From assembly GCA_937915755.1 (NCBI GenBank), contig CALGGR010000213.1, positions 1-11,647 of the forward strand: a stretch of DNA of 11,647 bases. Reading direction: 5' to 3'. Of the stretch, positions 8,221 to 11,647 are shown piece after piece. Origin of the DNA: an uncultured Fretibacterium sp. GTDB lineage: Bacteria > Synergistota > Synergistia > Synergistales > Aminobacteriaceae. Made by a program: the position numbers and the translations under genes. The notes beneath the pieces are model-generated. The model ran no database searches, was not told the origin of the DNA, and saw only the letters and a program-made list of their open reading frames with translations. Each line of letters starts with the position of its first letter. Position 1 is the first letter of the stretch.

Positions 8221-8293
8221 GGAGAGGTACCCAAGCGGTGATGGGGACGGCCTTATAAGCCGTTTGCGGTAGGTTCGACTCCTACCCTCTCTA
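8221..8293 (+). tRNA. tRNA-Ile with anticodon UAU (reads AUA)
   Basis: A full class I cloverleaf. The acceptor GGAGAGG (8221-8227) pairs with CCTCTCT (8286-8292) through six Watson-Crick pairs and one G-U. The D stem is CCC with GGG. The anticodon stem ACGGC (8247-8251) pairs perfectly with GCCGT (8259-8263). The loop CTTATAA puts TAT at positions 34-36, with T33, A37 and A38. There is a 5-base variable loop. The T arm is GTAGG, TTCGACT, CCTAC. The discriminator is A8293 and CCA is not encoded. Most bacteria read AUA with a lysidine-modified CAU tRNA, so a UAU tRNA is unusual. AUA is very frequent in the first gene here, so a translation-support role is likely. Confidence 0.9.
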
Positions 8294-8325
8294 TTCGCAC
8301 CGTTTACTATCCCTAGTATGGAAAG
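8294..8325 (+). promoter_or_regulatory. cassette motif A: TTCGCA-N17-TATGGAAAG
   Basis: TTCGCA at 8294-8299 starts at the base after the tRNA discriminator; 17 bases later comes TATGGAAAG (8317-8325), followed by the candidate structured RNA. It is one of seven equally spaced copies. The geometry is that of a -35/-10 pair, but TATGGA is a poor sigma-A -10. Confidence 0.65.
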
Positions 8326-8424
8326 GGGTTAAAGTCGTATGACCCTGTGTCGAGAACCAAGTGAAAGAGCTTGTACCTGGTCATATGGTGAGCAATCTGA
8401 TCAATTGCAGACCCCTTTCTTTTT
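8321..8424 (+). ncRNA. candidate structured RNA with three-way junction, unknown family
   Basis: This stretch lacks a credible ORF but folds well. P1 pairs GAAAGGGGT (8321-8329) with ACCCCTTTC (8411-8419), nine perfect pairs, followed by five T. P2 pairs GTATGACC (8337-8344) with GGTCATAT (8379-8386), eight pairs including one G-U, and holds an inner hairpin CAAG (8358-8361) with CTTG (8370-8373). P3 pairs GCAAT (8392-8396) with ATTGC (8404-8408), and its loop CTGATCA contains the self-complementary TGATCA, which could allow loop-loop dimers. P1 plus the T-run doubles as a terminator. The 5' end is uncertain: a start 6-7 bases after TATGGA would leave only the last base or two of the P1 5' strand. 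I do not recognise it as any known RNA class. Confidence 0.6.
8411..8424 (+). terminator. terminator arm closing the candidate RNA
   Basis: ACCCCTTTC (8411-8419), the 3' strand of P1, is followed by TTTTT. The long-range stem with 8321-8329 would give an intrinsic-terminator-like end to the RNA unit. The T-tract runs into motif B. Confidence 0.5.
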
Positions 8425-8454
8425 CTTATATTTTGCAGGCCCTCTTATGGAAAG
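8423..8454 (+). promoter_or_regulatory. cassette motif B: TTCTTA-N17-TATGGAAAG
   Basis: TTCTTA (8423-8428), 17 bases, TATGGAAAG (8446-8454). This is the weakest first half of the seven, and the second half overlaps the AGGAGG site of the lipoprotein gene. A start site 6-7 bases after TATGGA would leave the message without its ribosome binding site, so this copy either works differently or is not a promoter. Confidence 0.5.
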
Positions 8455-8463
8455 GAGGGGAGC

Positions 8464-8595
8464 ATGAAACGATTGATAACTATAGCGCTACTGATATTCG
8501 CTCTGGCTCTTACAGGTTGCAGTAAGGACACTGCAGAAACAGAGTCAGAGGTTACGATTATCAGAGGGACTGAAATCGTATTCCCTGTAGATTAA
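8464..8595 (+). CDS. 43-residue lipoprotein
   Basis: A very short gene starting at the ATG at 8464, preceded by AAAGGAGGGG with good spacing. The protein begins MKR, then a hydrophobic stretch (about residues 4-15), then the lipobox LTGC with the lipidation Cys at residue 19, so Lgt and signal peptidase II should process it. The mature peptide is only 25 residues, starts C-S-K-D, and is acidic. It would be anchored on the outside of the cytoplasmic membrane. Tiny lipoproteins made by prophages in several Gram-positive and Gram-negative systems block superinfecting phage DNA entry or receptors, and that is a reasonable guess here, not shown by the sequence. It is a monocistronic unit between motif B and a strong terminator. 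Confidence 0.8.
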   Translation: MKRLITIALLIFALALTGCSKDTAETESEVTIIRGTEIVFPVD

Positions 8596-8600
8596 AGGAT

Positions 8601-8633
8601 GGCCTCGCGCAATTTGCGGGGCCTTATATTTTT
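8601..8633 (+). terminator. intrinsic terminator of the lipoprotein unit
   Basis: The stem GGCCTCGC (8601-8608) pairs with GCGGGGCC (8616-8623), eight pairs with one G-U, loop GCAATTT, then TTATATTTTT. The T-tract overlaps the first half of the next cassette motif by two bases. Confidence 0.85.
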
Positions 8634-8661
8634 CGCATTAGATACGCTGCCTTTTACGGAA
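8632..8661 (+). promoter_or_regulatory. cassette motif C: TTCGCA-N17-TACGGAA
   Basis: TTCGCA (8632-8637), 17 bases, TACGGAA (8655-8661). It overlaps the T-tract of the preceding terminator and lies upstream of the 80-residue membrane protein gene. The flanks (CATTAGAT, CTGCCTT) match motif D closely. Confidence 0.65.
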
Positions 8662-8692
8662 CGATAATGCTTTAGAATTTGAAGGAGGATTT

Positions 8693-8935
8693 ATGGCTAT
8701 TGCGATTTGTATCGCTGCGTATCTCATGATCGGAGCACTGGTTACGTATCTTGGCCTCAGAAAGGCAACAAAGAGCAGCTGTATTTTTAAGATGTCGCTT
8801 GAAGACGTTTTGGTCTGCGCCTTTGTCATAATCGGTTGGCTTCCGATTATCAGTGTTGGATTTTGTCATGGGGTGGCAAAAGGTATCAGAACACGCAAAA
8901 CTGTAAAAAAGATTATGAAGACTCTAAAGTTTTAA
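8693..8935 (+). CDS. two-helix small membrane protein (paralogue 1)
   Basis: 80 residues, with GAAGGAGG before the ATG. Two hydrophobic segments are visible, about residues 2-21 and 39-58, joined by a short polar loop with KATKSS. The C-terminal tail is strongly basic (GIRTRKTVKKIMKTLKF), which predicts it stays in the cytoplasm. The second helix carries GWLP at 48-51 and G56. The protein encoded 113 bases downstream has the same MAIA start, WLP at the same residues 49-51 and G56, so the two are paralogues from a cassette duplication. Function unknown. Options include envelope-level exclusion of other phages or a holin-like role; nothing in the sequence decides. Confidence 0.75.
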   Translation: MAIAICIAAYLMIGALVTYLGLRKATKSSCIFKMSLEDVLVCAFVIIGWLPIISVGFCHGVAKGIRTRKTVKKIMKTLKF

Positions 8936-8952
8936 ACGTTTGGATTAAGCAA

Positions 8953-8990
8953 AAGAGGATCCGCTATATTTACGGGTCCTCTTGGTTTTC
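8953..8990 (+). terminator. intrinsic terminator, copy 1 of a duplicated hairpin
   Basis: AAGAGGATCCG (8953-8963) pairs with CGGGTCCTCTT (8973-8983), 11 pairs with one G-U, 9-base loop CTATATTTA, then GGTTTTC. The hairpin and loop are identical to the one at 9329-9359. Its downstream T-tract merges into motif D. Confidence 0.85.
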
Positions 8991-9017
8991 GCATTAGATG
9001 CACTGCCTTCTATGGAA
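8988..9017 (+). promoter_or_regulatory. cassette motif D: TTCGCA-N17-TATGGAA
   Basis: TTCGCA (8988-8993), 17 bases, TATGGAA (9011-9017), upstream of the second paralogous membrane protein gene. The sequence between the halves is nearly the same as in motif C. Confidence 0.65.
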
Positions 9018-9047
9018 CAGTTTAGATATTATAAAGGAGGTTTTTAT

Positions 9048-9311
9048 ATGGCTATTGCGCTTTGGATTATTGGTATAGCATATGCTATGGCTGGTGTTTA
9101 TATCTGCTATGAGGTAGGGCGGGTTATTAGAGCTGAATATCTTGAACTCGGAGTACCAGACTTTGTGTTTTGGATAATTACAGGGGCCTGCTGGCTGCCG
9201 ATGCTGCTGATTGGTACGCACCAGGTTGTAGAAGAGCGCTTAAGCTTAAGCGCTGCAAAAGAAGAAACGGAAGCGACAGAAGAAACGGAAGCGACAGAAG
9301 AAACCGAATAA
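9048..9311 (+). CDS. two-helix small membrane protein (paralogue 2) with acidic repeat tail
   Basis: 87 residues. The ATG at 9048 is chosen because AAAGGAGG precedes it, rather than an upstream in-frame TTG at 8982 that lies inside the terminator and motif. Hydrophobic segments span about residues 2-21 and 39-56, with CWLP at 48-51, aligned with the paralogue at 8693. The tail differs: instead of a basic tail it ends in the acidic repeat EETEAT, EETEAT, EETE, encoded by an 18-bp tandem repeat. A 20-bp perfect palindrome lies in the gene just before the tail. The opposite charge of the two tails suggests the paralogues have diverged to different partners or to a pair that interacts, which is inference. 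Confidence 0.75.
   Translation: MAIALWIIGIAYAMAGVYICYEVGRVIRAEYLELGVPDFVFWIITGACWLPMLLIGTHQVVEERLSLSAAKEETEATEETEATEETE
9235..9254. repeat. 20-bp perfect palindrome inside the paralogue 2 gene
   Basis: AGCGCTTAAGCTTAAGCGCT is its own reverse complement. It encodes part of ERLSLSAA at the junction of the membrane domain and the acidic tail, close to where the two paralogues stop resembling each other. Confidence 0.8.
9261..9308 (+). repeat. 18-bp tandem repeat encoding EETEAT
   Basis: Two exact 18-bp copies (9261-9278, 9279-9296) and a 12-base partial copy (9297-9308) encode the acidic tail. The exact identity suggests recent slippage expansion. Confidence 0.9.
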
Positions 9312-9328
9312 TATCGAGCAATATCCAA

Positions 9329-9365
9329 AAGAGGATCCGCTATATTTACGGGTCCTCTTGATTTT
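9329..9365. terminator. intrinsic terminator, copy 2, shared between convergent genes
   Basis: AAGAGGATCCG (9329-9339) and CGGGTCCTCTT (9349-9359) enclose CTATATTTA, identical to the hairpin at 8953-8983. On the + strand GATTTTAC follows. On the minus strand the stem is flanked by A/T-rich bases just after the integrase stop at 9364, so it may terminate both convergent transcripts. Confidence 0.8.
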
Positions 9366-10518
9366 ACTTGATCTTGATCTTCGATATTTCCTCATGGAGC
9401 CATTTGACTTCGCGTTCGGTATAGACGTTCTCGGTGACGTCTCTTATAGCGTGCCCTACGATCCTCTTGATTGCGTATTCGTCAACATTATACTTTTTCG
9501 CGAGGGTTACGAAGGTTTTTCTCGGGTCGTGCGCTCTATGATTCGGGTTTAGCTTCAGCTTTCGTATGATCTTCTGGAAACGATCGCTATATTTGCTGTA
9601 CGTAAGGTCAGTGCTTGTTTTGTCTTTGGCGTCATAGCAGATGAATAGGTATTTCGAGCCAGCCTTCGTGCTTAACTCGCGCTCAGCTTTTACAAGCTCT
9701 TTTATTTTCTCATGGACTGGAACAGGCCTCATGATCCCGGCTTCGGTCTTGATGCCCCCTACGAGTGTCCAGGTCTCAAAGTCGCAGTTGGCCCTTTCTA
9801 TTAGCCCAAGCTCCTGTGGCCTAAAGCCCGTATAGATCTGGATGAGTACGAGACGAACGTATGGCATGTCTATATTCGCCCATAGGATCTCGATCTCTTC
9901 GTCGGTGAAGATTATGTGCTCGTTCTGAGTTGACGTTGCGACACGCATGTCTTCCTTATTAATAAGCACGTCCTTGGCATAGTTCCTGTCGACCATTTCG
10001 AACTGAAGAGCGTAGTTGAGCATTTGGGTGAACAGGGTCTTTATTTGAGTCTTGATCCATGGCGTCGTCTTGTGGATCTTGCCAGTGCTGTCGCTATATT
10101 CTCCGTTCTCGATCGCCTCTTTAATGTGCCTCGCGCGGATCTCTTTGAGCCTTAGGCCTTTTACATTCGAACAGAAGTTCCAGGCTGACGCAACGTTCTT
10201 GGATATCTCAACCTCTTTAGTCCATTTCGCGTAAAACTCAGCGATTGTAATTGAGGGCTCCAGGTCGTATGGAGACTTGTTATATTCCACAAGTGCTGCG
10301 TAAGCCTCGTTGTAAGTCCTGAAGTATCCTTCTGGTTTTAAGGTTTTGACGATCGGGCGGCCTTCTTCTGTTTTACCGACTGTGACCATAGCTCTAAATG
10401 GCTTTCTAAGTCTCCTCCCCTTGATCTCGGATATTTGTCCGAATCCGTTAGGCAGTCTCATGCGTTTGGCCTTAGTCCGTTTTCTAGATTCGGATCTGGG
10501 CGTAGTTGAGTCTTCCAT
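9364..10518 (-). CDS. int: tyrosine recombinase/phage integrase
   Basis: 384 residues; the ATG at 10518 is preceded on the minus strand by AAAGGAGG. The N-terminal part (about residues 1-80) is basic and, from GFGQISEIKGRR to TYNEAYAALVEYN, fits the AP2-like arm-DNA-binding domain of Tn916-type integrases. Residues about 90-190 form the core-binding (SAM-like) domain. The catalytic domain carries all expected residues: R233 (TGFRPQEL), K257 (GGIKTEAG), H330 and R333 (HDPRKTF), H356 (VGHAIRD) and nucleophile Y366 (VTENVY). It should therefore be active in integration and excision at att sites. It is the only clear minus-strand gene and splits the cassette array. No excisionase is recognised beside it. 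Confidence 0.95.
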   Translation of the reverse strand: MEDSTTPRSESRKRTKAKRMRLPNGFGQISEIKGRRLRKPFRAMVTVGKTEEGRPIVKTLKPEGYFRTYNEAYAALVEYNKSPYDLEPSITIAEFYAKWTKEVEISKNVASAWNFCSNVKGLRLKEIRARHIKEAIENGEYSDSTGKIHKTTPWIKTQIKTLFTQMLNYALQFEMVDRNYAKDVLINKEDMRVATSTQNEHIIFTDEEIEILWANIDMPYVRLVLIQIYTGFRPQELGLIERANCDFETWTLVGGIKTEAGIMRPVPVHEKIKELVKAERELSTKAGSKYLFICYDAKDKTSTDLTYSKYSDRFQKIIRKLKLNPNHRAHDPRKTFVTLAKKYNVDEYAIKRIVGHAIRDVTENVYTEREVKWLHEEISKIKIK

Positions 10519-10537
10519 AGCTCCTCCTTTCGGCTAT

Positions 10538-10566
10538 ATTTTAAGGCTTCTATGCAAGTAACGCAA
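10538..10566 (-). promoter_or_regulatory. sigma-A-like promoter of the integrase
   Basis: On the minus strand TTGCGT (10566-10561), a 17-base spacer and TAAAAT (10543-10538) lie upstream of the integrase ribosome binding site. This is a normal housekeeping-type promoter, distinct from the TTCKCA/TATGGAAAG motif, and it is divergent from motif E. Confidence 0.6.
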
Positions 10567-10576
10567 GCGCTCTCCA

Positions 10577-10608
10577 TTCGCACCAAAATGCCTCCCTAGT
10601 ATGGAAAG
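10577..10608 (+). promoter_or_regulatory. cassette motif E: TTCGCA-N17-TATGGAAAG
   Basis: TTCGCA (10577-10582), 17 bases ending CCTCCCTAG, TATGGAAAG (10600-10608). It lies 10 bases from the divergent integrase -35 and drives, if a promoter, the 61-residue membrane protein gene. Confidence 0.65.
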
Positions 10609-10645
10609 AAAGAAACCTTACATTTAATTTAAGGAGGAACTAAAA

Positions 10646-10831
10646 ATGAAGAAGAGCATGGTTATTGCTATTATCGTAGCATTTATTATCGGAGCCCTGA
10701 TTGACGGGCTCTACTACGGGTATACTATGCCCGTAGACATCGCGGCTATTGCTGCATTTGGAGTAATCGGCGGGTTCTGCATGTGTAACAGAACCCATGG
10801 GGAGAGCTTTGACGCCCCCGAAGAGAAGTAA
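10646..10831 (+). CDS. 61-residue two-helix membrane protein, hypothetical
   Basis: The gene starts at the ATG at 10646 behind TAAGGAGGAAC. The protein begins MKKS, has a hydrophobic segment at about residues 5-23 and a second Gly/Ala-rich one at about 30-47 (IAAIAAFGVIGGFCMC), and ends in a polar acidic tail (THGESFDAPEEK). Two close helices, small size and a hydrophilic tail would also fit a class II holin, but no endolysin neighbours it and the tail is acidic rather than basic, so I leave the role open. It is a monocistronic cassette between motif E and its own terminator. Confidence 0.75.
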   Translation: MKKSMVIAIIVAFIIGALIDGLYYGYTMPVDIAAIAAFGVIGGFCMCNRTHGESFDAPEEK

Positions 10832-10852
10832 CGTATATTTGTAGAACGTTTC

Positions 10853-10884
10853 GGGGCTCGCAGAAATTGCGGGCCCTTTGAGTT
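10853..10884 (+). terminator. intrinsic terminator of the 61-residue protein unit
   Basis: GGGCTCGCA (10854-10862) pairs with TGCGGGCCC (10868-10876), nine pairs with one G-U, loop GAAAT, followed by TTTGAGTTTT. The hairpin is a variant of the ones at 8601 and 11469 (shared CTCGC/GCGGG pattern and AAATT loop). Confidence 0.8.
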
Positions 10885-10890
10885 TTCCGA

Positions 10891-10922
10891 TTCTCACAAT
10901 TCTTTCTCCCTAGTATGGAAAG
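10891..10922 (+). promoter_or_regulatory. cassette motif F: TTCTCA-N17-TATGGAAAG
   Basis: TTCTCA (10891-10896), 17 bases ending CTCCCTAG, TATGGAAAG (10914-10922), upstream of the 167-residue membrane protein gene. Confidence 0.65.
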
Positions 10923-10957
10923 AATATTGTTTAGCACCATATAAAGGAGGAAAAATT

Positions 10958-11461
10958 ATGTGGTGGAGTTGGAATGAATTTTTTACAGATATGGGCAAGT
11001 TAATTGCTGGAATCGTTATCGTAGTTGCAGCGACCTACTTCGGCGGAAACGCTGAAGAAAAAAAGGGAATGAAAAGAATCCTCCGGAAATTCTGGAGGAA
11101 GACGCATGAATATGCCCTGCTGACGTCGATCGTCACAGGGGTAATGTATCTATTGGAAGACCAAATCTGGCACGTCTTGGTGACGTGTACAGTGTCGTGG
11201 TCACTAGAGCATGTAGGCATGATGTTGGCGATTAGCCTAGCATGCCTTGAGTATGTAGAGGATGTACTACTTAAACATAGGAGCAAAGTTGTTAAAAAGC
11301 TCCGGGAGGTAAGTATTGTATCTGCCGTTATAGCGGCAGTCGAGCTGTGGATGTTTCATTGCGTCCACGGCGTCTATCCCGATGTAGTCGGGCTTCCGGC
11401 TCTCGTCATTTTCATGGCGGCGGAGCTGATGCAATTGATACCATGGATACTAATATGGTAA
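10958..11461 (+). CDS. 167-residue polytopic membrane protein, hypothetical
   Basis: The ATG at 10958 follows AAAGGAGG. The protein starts MWWSWNEFF, then has a hydrophobic segment at about residues 13-28, a strongly basic stretch at about 34-49 (EEKKGMKRILRKFWRK), further hydrophobic segments at about 52-66 and 72-98, a basic loop at about 106-116 (KHRSKVVKKLR), and two C-terminal segments at about 117-135 and 143-166. Four to five membrane passes with basic cytoplasmic loops are therefore likely. I do not recognise a family. It is the largest cassette protein and is monocistronic, flanked by motif F and a terminator. Superinfection exclusion, transport or lysis roles are all possible; the sequence does not choose. 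Confidence 0.75.
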   Translation: MWWSWNEFFTDMGKLIAGIVIVVAATYFGGNAEEKKGMKRILRKFWRKTHEYALLTSIVTGVMYLLEDQIWHVLVTCTVSWSLEHVGMMLAISLACLEYVEDVLLKHRSKVVKKLREVSIVSAVIAAVELWMFHCVHGVYPDVVGLPALVIFMAAELMQLIPWILIW

Positions 11462-11467
11462 ATTTTC

Positions 11468-11500
11468 GGGGCTCACGAAATTTGTGGGCCCTTTGTTTTT
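11468..11500 (+). terminator. intrinsic terminator of the 167-residue protein unit
   Basis: GGGCTCAC (11469-11476) pairs with GTGGGCCC (11484-11491), eight pairs with one G-U, loop GAAATTT, then TTTGTTTTT. The T-run leads directly into motif G. Confidence 0.85.
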
Positions 11501-11530
11501 CTCACGGTTTCTCTCTCCTAGTATGGAAAG
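11499..11530 (+). promoter_or_regulatory. cassette motif G: TTCTCA-N17-TATGGAAAG
   Basis: TTCTCA (11499-11504) overlaps the terminator T-run; 17 bases ending CTCTCCTAG follow, then TATGGAAAG (11522-11530), upstream of the last gene. Confidence 0.65.
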
Positions 11531-11558
11531 AATAAACCTATATTTAGGAGGTATAATT

Positions 11559-11647
11559 ATGTTTAAAGCTATTTTTATTGTAGCAATGATTGTTGTTCGG
11601 GTAGCCAGTCCCGAATACTTCGCTCATGAACTTGAGCAAGAAGCAAT
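11559..11647 (+). CDS. membrane-anchored cassette protein (3' partial)
   Basis: The ATG at 11559 follows TTAGGAGG with normal spacing, and the frame stays open to the window end, so only 29 residues are seen. MFKAIFIVAMIVV is a hydrophobic N-terminal segment, then RVASPEYFAHELEQEA is polar. This could be a signal peptide or a single membrane anchor. It follows motif G and continues the pattern of one small envelope protein per cassette. Confidence 0.65.
   Translation, partial: MFKAIFIVAMIVVRVASPEYFAHELEQEA

Noticed and set aside
8392..8408. Hammerhead ribozyme, suggested by CTGATCA
   Set aside because: The core needs CUGAUGA and a matching GAAA element at a helix junction; here the sequence is CUGAUCA inside a hairpin loop.
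8982..9047. TTG start extending paralogue 2 by 22 residues
   Set aside because: The extension would be translated from the terminator and cassette motif; the ATG at 9048 has AGGAGG and aligns with the paralogue's MAIA start.
10646..10831. Confident holin call for the 61-residue protein
   Set aside because: Two helices and small size are not enough; there is no endolysin nearby and the tail is acidic.
1..11647. Alternative genetic code, suggested by the AUA-rich gene and UAU tRNA
   Set aside because: Genes end in TAA, TGA and TAG with closely following ribosome binding sites, and reading through any stop would run into well-defined neighbours.

Overview
The window looks like the tail-fibre end and adjoining accessory region of a temperate phage, prophage or phage-like element of a Gram-positive host, most plausibly a gut Firmicute/Clostridia relative. 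The evidence is strong AGGAGG ribosome binding sites throughout, the standard code (TAA, TGA and TAG all used as stops), BspA-type leucine-rich repeat proteins of the kind found in Firmicute phage tail modules, a small protein resembling phage family DUF6275, and a complete tyrosine recombinase. No host chromosomal gene is visible.

Layout. Positions 1-7967 are one tightly packed + strand operon with overlaps or gaps of about 10-20 bases. It holds the 3' part of an LRR_5 (BspA-like) repeat protein, a 1,230-residue protein with about 36 DUF285-type repeats behind a short N-terminal motif common in phage tail proteins, a 530-residue protein with an unrecognised head and a helical and Pro/Asp/Glu-rich tail, two small beta-rich proteins, and the DUF6275-like protein. 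The likely job of this group is adsorption: fibre or baseplate proteins and their accessories.

Positions 7968-8220 have no gene but carry five direct 11-bp TCCTAC iterons in two clusters plus two inverted-sense boxes, possibly integrase or repressor sites. A tRNA-Ile with anticodon UAU follows at 8221-8293. It reads AUA, which supplies about 34 of about 40 isoleucine codons in the first gene.

From 8294 on, the DNA becomes a string of tiny autonomous units. Each begins with a bipartite promoter-like motif (TTCKCA, exactly 17 bases, TATGGAAAG), holds one short gene, and ends in an intrinsic terminator whose T-tract runs into or up to the next motif. In order they encode a candidate structured RNA of about 100 nt, a 43-residue lipoprotein, two paralogous two-helix membrane proteins, then (beyond the integrase) a 61-residue and a 167-residue membrane protein, and the start of another membrane-anchored protein. 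This resembles an array of phage 'moron' cassettes, all directed to the cell envelope. The integrase (9364-10518, minus strand) sits inside the array. It shares a terminator with the left part and has its own ordinary sigma-A-like promoter facing away from the right part.

The most unusual features are the strictly spaced motif in seven copies, the unrecognised three-way-junction RNA, the UAU tRNA paired with AUA-rich fibre genes, and a strongly strand-biased CTATATT word that keeps the same orientation even inside the oppositely coded integrase gene.
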